Shown piece by piece: positions 9,189 through 17,345 of a DNA stretch of 64,000 nucleotides. The translations under genes were made by a program, and so were the position numbers. Position 1 is the first letter of the stretch. The number at the start of each line of letters is the position of its first letter. This stretch comes from Tissierella sp032104385 (GTDB lineage Bacteria; Bacillota; Clostridia; Tissierellales; Tissierellaceae): contig NZ_DAMCHJ010000009.1 of assembly GCF_032104385.1 (NCBI RefSeq), forward strand, positions 1 to 64,000, read 5' to 3'. The notes under the pieces were generated by a model that was given only the letters and a program-made list of their open reading frames with translations, was not told the origin of the DNA and made no database searches.

Positions 9189-10018
9189 GGATAAATGATT
9201 TGTTGAGGAAGTCTAGAGCCCCTATTTTAGATTCTATTCTGATATTGTGCAAACTATTAGATGTAGATAAATCCTATATATATACTTACGGTGAGCGAGA
9301 GATCTCAAAAGAAATAGAATCTAAGTTTCTGCAGTTAGTAGAAAAAAGGACTGAGGGATATCCTATACAATATATATTAGGAGAAAGAGAGTTTATGGGA
9401 TTGGACTTTTATTTGGAAGAAGGAGTTCTAATCCCTAGACCTGATACTGAAATTTTAGTAGAGTATATTATAGATTATATAAATAAAATATATAAGAATA
9501 AAAGAATTAAGGTACTAGATTTGGGAATTGGGAGTGGAGCTATTTCTTTAAGTATTGCTAATTACTGCAAAGATGTCCTTGTATATGGAGTAGATATTTC
9601 AGATACTGCTATTAAGGTAGCGAATATTAATAAGAATAGATTTAGACTATCCAATGTTAATTTTTATAAGGGAGATTTATTTAAAGCAATAGAATTACTT
9701 GATTTAGAAAAAGAATTTCAAATTATAGTATCTAATCCACCTTATATTGCTTCTAAGGAAATCGAAACTCTTGATATTACCGTAAAGGATTTTGAGCCAA
9801 GGGGTGCTTTAGATGGAGGAGTTGATGGATTGGACTTTTATAGAAAAATTACACCTGAAAGCAGAAGGTATTTAAAAGATAATGGACTTCTAATATATGA
9901 GATTGGGTATAATCAAGGAGAGGAAGTTCGAGATATTTTACTTGATGAAGGCTTTAGAGATGTATCTATTCTAAAGGATTTACAAGGCCATACTAGGGTA
10001 GTTTTAGGCATTAAATAA
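9182..10018 (+). CDS. prmC: Release factor glutamine N5-methyltransferase
   Basis: Methylates the glutamine of the GGQ motif in peptide release factors using S-adenosylmethionine. 278 residues: N-terminal helical substrate-recognition domain (about 1-75) and a Rossmann methyltransferase with the SAM motif VLDLGIGSGAISLS and the catalytic SNPPYIAS near residue 183. Its target PrfA is encoded 1.2 kb downstream, separated by two transporter genes. ATG overlaps the end of the DUF1385 gene; its ribosome binding site (AAGGATGAGG) lies inside that gene. Confidence 0.96.
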   Translation: MVGINDLLRKSRAPILDSILILCKLLDVDKSYIYTYGEREISKEIESKFLQLVEKRTEGYPIQYILGEREFMGLDFYLEEGVLIPRPDTEILVEYIIDYINKIYKNKRIKVLDLGIGSGAISLSIANYCKDVLVYGVDISDTAIKVANINKNRFRLSNVNFYKGDLFKAIELLDLEKEFQIIVSNPPYIASKEIETLDITVKDFEPRGALDGGVDGLDFYRKITPESRRYLKDNGLLIYEIGYNQGEEVRDILLDEGFRDVSILKDLQGHTRVVLGIK

Positions 10019-10035
10019 TAAAGGAGTATGATTTA

Positions 10036-10578
10036 ATGGGAAAACTATTGAAATTATTTTGGGCGTTTTTTAAAATAGGAGCATTTACCATTGGTGGAGG
10101 GTACGCCATGCTTCCTTTAATTCAGAGAGAAGTAGTAGATGAGAATAATTGGCTGACAACGGAAGAATTTATAGATATATTGGCTATAGCTGAAGTAACA
10201 CCAGGACCTGTAGCTGTTAATACAAGTACCTATGTTGGATATAAGGTGGCAGGCATTAAAGGAGCCATGTTTTGTACATTAGGAACTATTCTTCCCTCAT
10301 TTACAATTATACTTTTGGTTGTAAAGTTTTTTTGGGGTTTTAGGCAAAATCCTATAATCGAAAAAGTGTTTTTAGGCATAAGACCAGCAGTGGCTGCTTT
10401 AATATTCTCCGCAGTATATAAATTAGGGAAAAATATGAAATTTAATATTTTCATAATATCAGGAGCTTTTCTTACTGTTTTGGCAATAATGCTATTTAAT
10501 ATTAGTCCAATAATTATAATCCTTATTGCTGCTATTGGCTCAATTATATATTTTAAAAATAAGGAGAAAAAAATATGA
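10036..10578 (+). CDS. chrA1: Chromate transporter family protein, half-size (first of pair)
   Basis: 180-residue member of the short-chain CHR family, about five membrane helices. The family motif FTIGGGYAMLPLIQ near residue 19 and EVTPGPVAVNTSTYVGYK near 55 are present. Half-size CHR proteins work as pairs, and the second half follows with a 4-bp ATGA overlap, so the two probably form a heteromer. The family exports or takes up chromate/sulfate-type anions, but the physiological substrate here is unknown. ATG preceded by AAAGGAG. Confidence 0.92.
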   Translation: MGKLLKLFWAFFKIGAFTIGGGYAMLPLIQREVVDENNWLTTEEFIDILAIAEVTPGPVAVNTSTYVGYKVAGIKGAMFCTLGTILPSFTIILLVVKFFWGFRQNPIIEKVFLGIRPAVAALIFSAVYKLGKNMKFNIFIISGAFLTVLAIMLFNISPIIIILIAAIGSIIYFKNKEKKI

Positions 10579-11093
10579 CTATATTAAAACTTTTCATATC
10601 ATTTCTTAAAATTGGAGCCTTTAGTTTTGGTGGTGGATATGCTATGCTGCCATTGATACAAAAAGAGATAATAGAAGTTCATAATTGGCTGACATTAAAT
10701 GAATTTATAGATATATTAGCAGTAGTAGAAATGACACCAGGACCAGTTGCCATAAATTCGGCAACCTTTTTAGGTTATAAGGTTGGGGGAATATTAGGTT
10801 CTGTTGTAGCAACAATTGGAGTAGTCCTACCATCTATTGTCGTAATACTTATTATAGCTCATTTCTTATCAAAGTTTAAAAATTCCCCCTATGTAGAGTG
10901 GGCATTTAAGGGTATAAGACCAGTGGTTCTTGGGCTTATTATCTCCGCTAGTCTAACAGTATCTAAAAATGCCATTATAGACATAAAGACTTTTATATTA
11001 GGTGCAGTACTTTTTTATTTAACTTCATTTAAAAAAATGCACCCCATAATCACTATTATAATAGCAGGAATTGTAGGGGTGATTATTTATTAA
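10575..11093 (+). CDS. chrA2: Chromate transporter family protein, half-size (second of pair)
   Basis: 172 residues, parallel to the gene before it: FSFGGGYAMLPLIQ near residue 17 and EMTPGPVAINSATFLGYK near 53. ATG lies in the ATGA overlap with the first half, preceded by AAGGAG, so expression is coupled. It is a separate gene rather than a broken long ChrA: each half has its own start, site and complete motif set. Placed between prmC and prfA, which are adjacent in many relatives. Confidence 0.92.
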   Translation: MTILKLFISFLKIGAFSFGGGYAMLPLIQKEIIEVHNWLTLNEFIDILAVVEMTPGPVAINSATFLGYKVGGILGSVVATIGVVLPSIVVILIIAHFLSKFKNSPYVEWAFKGIRPVVLGLIISASLTVSKNAIIDIKTFILGAVLFYLTSFKKMHPIITIIIAGIVGVIIY

Positions 11094-11138
11094 TTTAAAA
11101 TTAACAAAATAAGATTAAAATTAATCAAATATATTTTT

Positions 11139-11207
11139 ATCAATGGATAATTAAAGGAAATTAATATTAATAGGTTTTTGATTGTCAGTTGTCCATTGTC
11201 AATTGAA
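11139..11207. repeat. Intergenic repeat, family A variant
   Basis: ATCAATGGATAATTA (11139-11153) faces TTGTCCATTGTCAATTGAAT (11188-11207). The imperfect inverted repeat sits just before the prfA ribosome binding site. Confidence 0.5.
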
Positions 11208-11225
11208 TAAAGGGAGTGATAGAAT

Positions 11226-12290
11226 ATGTTAGATAAATTAGCTAGTATTGAAGAAAGATATAATGAATTAGGCCAAAAAGTAATGGACATGGAAGTGATA
11301 AATGATAGAGAATTATTCCAAAAATTAATGAAAGAACATTCCGATATAGAGCCTATTGTATTTAAATATAGGGAGTTTGTAAAAACTAGGGATGGTCTTG
11401 AAGAAGCCAAAGAGATGCTTAGAGATAAATTAGATGATGAAATGAAAGAACTTGTTAAAGAAGAAATAAAAGATTTGGAGACTTCGTTAGAAGCTATAGA
11501 AGAAGAGCTTAGATTATTACTTATACCTAAAGACCCTAATGATCATAAAAATGTTATTGTAGAAATAAGAGGTGGAGCTGGAGGAGATGAAGCTGCTTTA
11601 TTCTCAGGAGTATTATTTAGAATGTACTCAAGATATGCAGAGAGAAATAGATGGAAAGTAGAAGTAATGAGTACAAACGAAATAGGTATTGGTGGATTTA
11701 AAGAAGTAATATTTATGATAAAGGGGAAAGGCGCTTATAGCAGATTAAAATATGAATCTGGGGTACATAGGGTTCAAAGAGTACCTGAAACTGAAGCGAG
11801 TGGTAGAATTCATACATCTACTTCTACAGTTGCCGTATTACCAGAAGCAGAAGATGTAGATATAGATATTCAAGAAAAAGATTTAAAAATAGATATCTAT
11901 AGATCTTCCGGAGCAGGTGGACAGCACGTAAACACTACTGACTCTGCTGTTAGAATTACTCATATACCAACAGGGGTAGTAGTTGCTTGTCAAGATGAAA
12001 GAAGTCAAATCAAAAATAGAGAAAAGGCAATGAGAATATTAAAAACTAGAATATATGATAAAATGCTAACTGATCAGGCGGCAGAAATAGCTGAAGAAAG
12101 AAAAGGTCAAGTAGGTACAGGAGATAGATCAGAAAGAATTAGAACCTATAACTTCCCACAAGGTAGAGTTACAGACCATAGAATTAATTTAACACTATAT
12201 AAATTAGATGCCTTTGTAGATGGGGATCTAGACGAAATGATAGATGCATTAATTACATCTGATCAAGCAGAAAGGCTAGGATCAGAATAA
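11226..12290 (+). CDS. prfA: Peptide chain release factor 1
   Basis: Recognises UAA and UAG stop codons and triggers peptide release. 354 residues. The stop-codon reading motif is P-E-T in HRVQRVPETEASGR near residue 185, which marks RF1 and not RF2 (SPF). The catalytic GGQ is in SSGAGGQHVNTTDSAV near residue 230. N-terminal coiled region about 1-105. ATG follows AAGGGAGTGA. It ends in a strong terminator, closing the run of genes that begins with DUF1385. Confidence 0.98.
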   Translation: MLDKLASIEERYNELGQKVMDMEVINDRELFQKLMKEHSDIEPIVFKYREFVKTRDGLEEAKEMLRDKLDDEMKELVKEEIKDLETSLEAIEEELRLLLIPKDPNDHKNVIVEIRGGAGGDEAALFSGVLFRMYSRYAERNRWKVEVMSTNEIGIGGFKEVIFMIKGKGAYSRLKYESGVHRVQRVPETEASGRIHTSTSTVAVLPEAEDVDIDIQEKDLKIDIYRSSGAGGQHVNTTDSAVRITHIPTGVVVACQDERSQIKNREKAMRILKTRIYDKMLTDQAAEIAEERKGQVGTGDRSERIRTYNFPQGRVTDHRINLTLYKLDAFVDGDLDEMIDALITSDQAERLGSE

Positions 12291-12314
12291 AAAAATAGTT
12301 TTAAATAAGTGAAA

Positions 12315-12345
12315 AAATGGTGTTTAGCACCATTTTTGTCATTTT
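12315..12345 (+). terminator. Intrinsic terminator of prfA
   Basis: AAAAATGGTG (12315-12324), loop TTTAG, CACCATTTTT (12330-12339), then GTCATTTTTG. Confidence 0.85.
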
Positions 12346-12528
12346 TGCGGGTTGAAGTTGCTCTGCTACTACAACCTGCAATATTATTGTTTTCTCCTTA
12401 GACATAAGCCCTCAATTTTCTTAATTCTGTAACGGTCTAGCATCCCTTTGTGTTTATGTTTATAAAACATCTCTTGTTTTTAAATTTTGATAAGTTTCGG
12501 ATATTAATATATCAAAATACCAAATTTA

Positions 12529-12589
12529 TCTGAATAATCATATTTGTCTGAATAATCATGTTGACAATAAGTACAATATTTGATTTAAT
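12529..12589 (+). promoter_or_regulatory. Tandem 18-bp direct repeat beside a possible promoter
   Basis: Two copies of TCTGAATAATCAT plus five more similar bases lie head to tail at 12529-12546 and 12547-12564. The second runs into TTGACA (12561-12566), 17 bp, TTTAAT (12584-12589). This is the main feature of the gene-free stretch 12346-12743. The rest shows only a weak hairpin at about 12350-12382 (GGGTTG with CAACCT). The promoter would give a leader of about 150 bases. Confidence 0.4.
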
Positions 12590-12743
12590 AGATATATGAA
12601 TAATTTATTGAATAAACCAATTAAAAATATTGAGTTTTTTAATTAAAAGTTAATTGCTTATGCAAGGATTTAATTTGCTTGATTTAATTATTGTACTTAA
12701 ATACTAGTTGACATAGAATTAGTTTTAATAAGGGGGTGATTAA

Positions 12744-13228
12744 ATGAATAAGCATAGTTTAGCTAGAAACTTAATAAGTCATATTTTTTACCACTATTAT
12801 TGATATTTGCAATTACATTTACTTCAAATGCAGCTAGTCTTGAGAGAAACAATGTATCAGATATAGATTCATCAGAAGACTTTGTAATCGTTCCAGCAGA
12901 ACCTGAAATTTGTAATGGATATGATTACCATTTGATGTATTCACGTGGCTGGGGGTTTGTGTATAGAGGAAAGTTTGGTCAAGATGCAGTATTTGCATTT
13001 GATGGCAGCTGTTGGCAATGTAAGAGGTGTACTGAAGTATTAATAACTGAATATGATCCTTTAGAAGTGAATTATGTAGGTTATTATGCTCTATGGCATG
13101 CAGGATATACTATACCTGCTGCTGGTACGTATCTTTATACAAATGATATTAAGTTTACATCAGGGTCACCTGTACCAGATTGTAGATTGAGGTATGAGGC
13201 ATATGGGAGAGAGATGGAGTTACCTTAA
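12744..13228 (+). CDS. Secreted cysteine-containing protein, frameshifted in a T run
   Basis: Not recognised. ATG 12744 sits behind a strong AGGGGGTGA, but that frame stops after 19 codons (TGA at 12801). The remaining frame is open from 12800 to 13228 and begins inside a hydrophobic segment. Adding one T to the run at 12784-12789 joins them into a single signal peptide (MNKHSLARNLISHIF, then a LPLLLIFAITF core and a SNAAS cleavage region). The mature part, about 135 residues, has five cysteines (one in EICNGYD, three in CWQCKRC, one in PDCRL) and many aromatics. Either a real inactivating or phase-variable frameshift, or a base-calling error. No homologue recognised. Confidence 0.6.
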
Positions 13229-13262
13229 AGTTTAATCGATGTTTATCTGGAGGTAAAATGAC

Positions 13263-13748
13263 ATGAAAATTTGTAAGCCCCACCTACTATTATTATTAAT
13301 TATCGTTTCTATAGCTCTACTTTTAGTTTTCTATATATACAATAAAACACCCAATCCAAAAACAACTATAAAAAACTTTTTTGATATGAAATCTGCTCTT
13401 TATGAAAATTACGATAATATAGTGTCAGGCTTATTCTTACAAGAAGATGTGGATATATTCCTTGGAAATTTCAAACCTTTATTGTCTGAAAAAGTTTACG
13501 ATGGTTTAATAGCTTCACGCTATTTAATTAATTCTAATTTAGTAAGTGGCAAATTTGATAAATCTAAGATAAATATAAAGAGATGGGAAAAAATATCTAA
13601 AGATAAAACAAATGTAAAATACTTGATTGAATATACGGAAAAGCTGTATTCAAATGAAACTATCATAGAAGAATATACCGATGTTTCTGAATTTAAGCTT
13701 GAATATATTGACGGAAAATGGATAATAACGAGTATTTATATTTACTAA
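13263..13748 (+). CDS. Membrane-anchored protein of unknown function
   Basis: 161 residues. One N-terminal hydrophobic helix at about 8-27 (LLLLLIIVSIALLLVFYIY), with no signal-peptidase or lipobox site obvious, then a soluble domain outside the cell. The soluble part ends in a pattern of alternating charged and aromatic strands (EYTDVSEFKLEYIDGKWIITSIY) like small NTF2- or DUF4829-type extracytoplasmic domains; this resemblance is only an impression. ATG follows GGAGGTAAAA. It is 34 bp after the frameshifted secreted gene, so the two are probably one accessory operon. Confidence 0.65.
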   Translation: MKICKPHLLLLLIIVSIALLLVFYIYNKTPNPKTTIKNFFDMKSALYENYDNIVSGLFLQEDVDIFLGNFKPLLSEKVYDGLIASRYLINSNLVSGKFDKSKINIKRWEKISKDKTNVKYLIEYTEKLYSNETIIEEYTDVSEFKLEYIDGKWIITSIYIY

Positions 13749-13776
13749 AAGAAATAGAGGCAAATGGTAAAAAATG

Positions 13777-13838
13777 ATATGCTCCCATGTTAGACAGATT
13801 AAAAAATAAAAATCTGATACTAAGAGGGGAGTATTTTT
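13777..13838. terminator. Bidirectional terminator between convergent genes
   Basis: Imperfect stem: ATATGCTCCCATGTTAGA and CAGATT (13777-13800) against AATCTG...GGGGAGTAT (13810-13834). It is followed by TTTTTG on the plus strand and by an A run on the other side, which serves as the T run on the minus strand. Confidence 0.6.
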
Positions 13839-13843
13839 GTTAT

Positions 13844-14554
13844 TTATTTAAAATATAAGATAATACCCAATATAAAACCAATAACAGTACCGATACTAGA
13901 AATCCTTCCTTTGTGAAGGGTTTTTGCTGTTGGAATTAGTTCATCACAGACTATATATAGCATGATACCTCCAGCACTGGCTAAACAAATGGAGATTATA
14001 GTATTAGATATAGTACCTAAATATGCCCCGATATATGCTCCTATTCCAGTGGGTATTCCAACTAGAATACTAAATAAAATTATTTTCCAAGGTCTAACCT
14101 TATTCATGCTCAGGGGTAATGAAATGGATATCCCCTCAGGAATATTATGTAGTAACATTGCCATGGTAAGTACAAATCCAAAATCAGATAGACCAACTAA
14201 TGTGGAGCCTAATGCCATCCCTTCTGGAATACTATGTATAGCTACGCTTAGACCTAATATAATACCTGTTCTTGCATTGATAAAACAAGATAACCTTTCT
14301 AATAAGATTTCTAATAAAGTAATAATGAAAATGCCAACAGTAACACCAAATACTACATTAAAAACTCCTCCTATATAAAATGCTTCGGGAAATAAGTGAA
14401 AACTTACTATAAACATTATAAATCCACCAGTTAATCCCAATAAAAAGCTTAACATTTTATCTGTTTTTCTAATACATATTCCAATTATGCCACCTAGACT
14501 AATACCTACAACCCCTACTAAAAGACCAATAAGTCCTATAATCCATTCATTCAT
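13844..14554 (-). CDS. ZIP family divalent metal transporter
   Basis: 236-residue inner membrane transporter of the ZIP/ZupT/GufA type, importing zinc or related divalent metals. About eight helices. The two metal-binding signatures are visible: HSIPEGMALG in helix 4 and HNIPEGISISLPL in helix 5. The usual histidine-rich cytoplasmic loop is short. ATG at 14554 is preceded on the minus strand by AGGAGGAGA (14559-14567). Single gene opposite to its neighbours; no metal-responsive operator recognised. Confidence 0.93.
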   Translation of the reverse strand: MNEWIIGLIGLLVGVVGISLGGIIGICIRKTDKMLSFLLGLTGGFIMFIVSFHLFPEAFYIGGVFNVVFGVTVGIFIITLLEILLERLSCFINARTGIILGLSVAIHSIPEGMALGSTLVGLSDFGFVLTMAMLLHNIPEGISISLPLSMNKVRPWKIILFSILVGIPTGIGAYIGAYLGTISNTIISICLASAGGIMLYIVCDELIPTAKTLHKGRISSIGTVIGFILGIILYFK

Positions 14555-14590
14555 TTTATCTCCTCCTATTTATAAATATGAAAAGGTTTC

Positions 14591-14643
14591 ATCAATTATT
14601 AATTTTTAATTGATAATTGTTCTTTGTTAATTGTTAATTGTCA
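14591..14643. repeat. Intergenic repeat, family A
   Basis: ATCAATTATTAATT and TTAATTGATAATTG units face TTAATTGTTAATTGTCA. It lies between the divergent ZIP and Sua5 genes, where both promoters must lie. Confidence 0.5.
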
Positions 14644-14691
14644 GGTAATAATATATAATGAAATAAAGCAATAGGAGATGAGAGGGAAATA

Positions 14692-15741
14692 ATGGAAACA
14701 AAGATAATAAAGATTGATGAAAACAATGTAGATGAAGACTTAATTATTGAGGCAGTAAATATAATTAAAAATAGTGGAACTGTTGCGTTTCCAACGGAAA
14801 CAGTATATGGATTAGGTGCTAATGGATTCGATGAAATTGCAATAAAAAAGATATTTACTGCAAAGGGTAGACCACAGGATAATCCATTAATTCTTCATGT
14901 TCATTCCATGAGACAAGTGGAAGAATTAGTAGAGGAGATTCCAGATATAGGGAAATTATGCATGGAAAAATTTTGGCCTGGACCATTGACTATTCTTTTA
15001 CCAAAATCTAATAAGGTACCAGATATGATTACAGCAGGACTTAATACTGTAGCTATTAGAATGCCAGAGCATAAAATAGCATTAGAATTAATTAGAAAAT
15101 CAAATGTACCAATAGCCGCACCATCGGCTAATACATCAGGAAGACCTAGTCCTACATCAGCAAGGCATGTAATAGAGGACTTAATGGGTAAAGTAGACTT
15201 GATAATAGATGGTGGGGATACAGGAATAGGATTGGAATCAACGGTACTAGATTTATCAGGGAATTTACCTATGATTCTTCGACCGGGAGGAGTTACTAAA
15301 GAGGAATTACAAAAAATAATTCCTAATGTAAGCATAGATCTTGCTATAATAAAGGAAAATGAGAATATAATTCCAAAGTCCCCAGGACAGAAATATAGAC
15401 ATTATGCACCGAAATCAGATATGATGGTTTTTAGTGGTGATATTGAAAATATTGTAGAGAATATTATTAAAAATACCAAGAAATATATTGATAATGATAA
15501 AAAAGTAGGAATTATTTGTACAGATGAAACAAAAGAATTCTATAAAGAAGGGTTAATAATATCTATAGGCAGCAGACAAAATAAAGAAACTATTGCTCAT
15601 AATCTATTCAATACCCTTAGGCTATTTGATAAAGAAAATGTAGATATTATCTTGGCTGAAGGAGTTGAGATATCTGATTTAGGAATAGCAATAATGAATA
15701 GAATGATGAAGGCTGCTGGTGGAAAGGTTATTAATGTGTAG
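14692..15741 (+). CDS. ywlC: Threonylcarbamoyl-AMP synthase (Sua5 type)
   Basis: Makes threonylcarbamoyl-AMP from threonine, bicarbonate and ATP, the first step of the t6A37 modification of ANN-decoding tRNAs. 349 residues: a YrdC domain (about 10-205) with AFPTETVYGLG and the KGRPQDNPLILHVHS substrate loop, then a C-terminal Sua5 domain (about 215-345). This is the long Sua5 architecture, not the short TsaC. ATG preceded by GAGAGGGAA. Followed 13 bp later by ywlE and then rpiB, the same order as in B. subtilis. Confidence 0.95.
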   Translation: METKIIKIDENNVDEDLIIEAVNIIKNSGTVAFPTETVYGLGANGFDEIAIKKIFTAKGRPQDNPLILHVHSMRQVEELVEEIPDIGKLCMEKFWPGPLTILLPKSNKVPDMITAGLNTVAIRMPEHKIALELIRKSNVPIAAPSANTSGRPSPTSARHVIEDLMGKVDLIIDGGDTGIGLESTVLDLSGNLPMILRPGGVTKEELQKIIPNVSIDLAIIKENENIIPKSPGQKYRHYAPKSDMMVFSGDIENIVENIIKNTKKYIDNDKKVGIICTDETKEFYKEGLIISIGSRQNKETIAHNLFNTLRLFDKENVDIILAEGVEISDLGIAIMNRMMKAAGGKVINV

Positions 15742-15754
15742 AAGGGAGAATTAT

Positions 15755-16204
15755 ATGAAGATTTTATTTATATGTACTGGTAATACTTGTAGAAGTCCTA
15801 TGTCTGAAGGAATTTTAAAATCTATGATAGAAAAAAATAATTTAAGTATAGAAGTTGAATCTGCCGGAATTTCTGCATTTCATGGAGATAATGCCTCTAA
15901 AAATTCAATAGAAGTTATGAAAAAAATTGGAATAGATATATCGAAGCATAGGGCTAAGCAAATTCATAGGGAACTAGTTGACGAGGCTTATATTATTTTA
16001 ACTATGTCTAAATCTCATAAGGATTTTATTATATTAAATTTTCCTAAATCAAAGGATAAGGTATTTACATTGTTAGAATATGCCTATAAACTAGATAAGG
16101 ATGTAGTAGATCCATTTGGTGGCAGATTAACAGTATATGAGAATACTAGGGATGAAATCTATCAAGCTATAGAGGAGATAGTGAAAAGTGAGGAGTGGAT
16201 ATAA
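15755..16204 (+). CDS. ywlE: Low-molecular-weight protein (arginine) phosphatase
   Basis: 149-residue LMW phosphatase. P-loop CTGNTCRS with nucleophile Cys7, Arg13 and general acid Asp in DPFGG near residue 115. Thr11 in the loop is the residue that gives B. subtilis YwlE specificity for phosphoarginine over phosphotyrosine, so I infer an arginine phosphatase opposing McsB-type kinases; no mcsB is in this window. Start set at ATG 15755 behind AAGGGAGAA; an in-frame ATG at 15719 lies inside the Sua5 gene. The stop codon abuts the rpiB start. Confidence 0.93.
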   Translation: MKILFICTGNTCRSPMSEGILKSMIEKNNLSIEVESAGISAFHGDNASKNSIEVMKKIGIDISKHRAKQIHRELVDEAYIILTMSKSHKDFIILNFPKSKDKVFTLLEYAYKLDKDVVDPFGGRLTVYENTRDEIYQAIEEIVKSEEWI

Positions 16205-16642
16205 TTGAAAATAGGTATAGGTAGTGATCATGGTGGATTTGAATTAAAAGAGTATATCAAGGAATATTTAGATAAAGAGGAAATTTTTTATATTGACTAT
16301 GGAACCAATTCTCTTGAATCAGTAGATTATCCTGATTATGGAGAGAAGGTGGCGAGAGCTGTTGTAGCTAAGGAAGTAGATAGAGCCATTGTTATTTGTG
16401 GTACAGGTATTGGTATTTCCATAGCTTGTAATAAAGTAAAGGGAATTAGATGCGCTTTATGTGGAGATACTTATTCAGCTAAAATGAGTAGAGAACATAA
16501 CGATGCTAATATTTTAGCCCTTGGTGGTAGAGTAATTGGAAGGGATTTAGCCATTGAAATAGTATCTGCTTGGCTGAAATCAGAATTCGCAGGTGGAAGA
16601 CATGGAAAAAGAATAAATAAAATTAGTGAAATTGAAGGTTAA
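16205..16642 (+). CDS. rpiB: Ribose-5-phosphate isomerase B
   Basis: Interconverts ribose 5-phosphate and ribulose 5-phosphate. 145 residues with GSDHGGFELK near the N-terminus, the catalytic cysteine region ICGTGIGISIACNK near residue 64-77 and NILALGGRVIG near 108. TTG start directly after the ywlE stop, with AGTGAGGAG inside that gene. Short RpiB/LacA proteins also include allose 6-phosphate isomerases, but the context next to ywlE and upp favours the pentose enzyme. Confidence 0.95.
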   Translation: MKIGIGSDHGGFELKEYIKEYLDKEEIFYIDYGTNSLESVDYPDYGEKVARAVVAKEVDRAIVICGTGIGISIACNKVKGIRCALCGDTYSAKMSREHNDANILALGGRVIGRDLAIEIVSAWLKSEFAGGRHGKRINKISEIEG

Positions 16643-16646
16643 TTTA

Positions 16647-16655
16647 TGATATAAT
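16647..16655 (+). promoter_or_regulatory. Extended -10 promoter for upp
   Basis: TGATATAAT, about 42 bases before the upp start. No clear -35 at the expected distance. Confidence 0.45.
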
Positions 16656-16696
16656 TTTCAAGGAAAATAATTAACACTTAGAAGGGAGTTTTATAT

Positions 16697-17326
16697 ATGG
16701 CAAAAGTAGTAGTATTTGATCATCCTCTTATTAAACATAAACTTACATTTATAAGAGATAAAAATACAGGCTCTAAGGAGTTTAGAGAGTTAGTTACAGA
16801 GGTTTCGATGTTAATGGGTTATGAGGTAACTAGAGATTTTCCTTTAGAGGAAATTGAAATAGAAACTCCTCTTACAACAATGAAATCAGAAGTTATATCA
16901 GGTAAGAAGGTAGGGCTTATACCAATACTTAGGGCAGGATTAGGAATGGTTGATGGTATGCTAAGTCTATTACCAGCAGCTCGTGTGGGGCATATTGGAC
17001 TTTATAGAGATCCAGAAACATTAAAACCTGTAGAATATTATTGTAAATTACCTCAAGATATTGAAGAAAGAGAATTAATAGTTTTAGATCCTATGCTTGC
17101 AACAGGTGGCTCAGCCATAGCAGCCATAGATTTCTTGAAAAAAAGAGGTGCTAATTCCATTAGATTGGTTTGCCTAATATCTGCACCTGAAGGAGTAAAA
17201 GCTGTAACTGAGGCACATCCTGACGTGGATATCTATGTAGCATCCTTAGATGAAAAATTAAATGATCATGCCTATATAGTACCAGGATTGGGAGATGCTG
17301 GTGATAGGTTATTCGGCACTAAATAA
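16697..17326 (+). CDS. upp: Uracil phosphoribosyltransferase
   Basis: Pyrimidine salvage: uracil plus PRPP gives UMP. 209 residues, the family length. PRPP-binding loop LDPMLATGGSAIAAID near residue 130 and the uracil-binding C-terminal GLGDAGDRLFGTK are both intact. ATG follows AGAAGGGAG. tagO follows 19 bp later, so it can share the transcript. In B. subtilis upp also lies between the ywl genes and the ATP synthase operon. Confidence 0.97.
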   Translation: MAKVVVFDHPLIKHKLTFIRDKNTGSKEFRELVTEVSMLMGYEVTRDFPLEEIEIETPLTTMKSEVISGKKVGLIPILRAGLGMVDGMLSLLPAARVGHIGLYRDPETLKPVEYYCKLPQDIEERELIVLDPMLATGGSAIAAIDFLKKRGANSIRLVCLISAPEGVKAVTEAHPDVDIYVASLDEKLNDHAYIVPGLGDAGDRLFGTK

Positions 17327-17345
17327 AAGGAGAGAGGGATTTGTT

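Noticed and set aside
10036..11093. Possible broken full-length ChrA
   Set aside because: Each half has its own start, ribosome binding site and complete motifs, as in the half-size family.
13962..14378. Plus-strand open frame of 138 codons inside the ZIP gene
   Set aside because: Antisense to conserved ZIP motifs; composition follows the complement of that gene.
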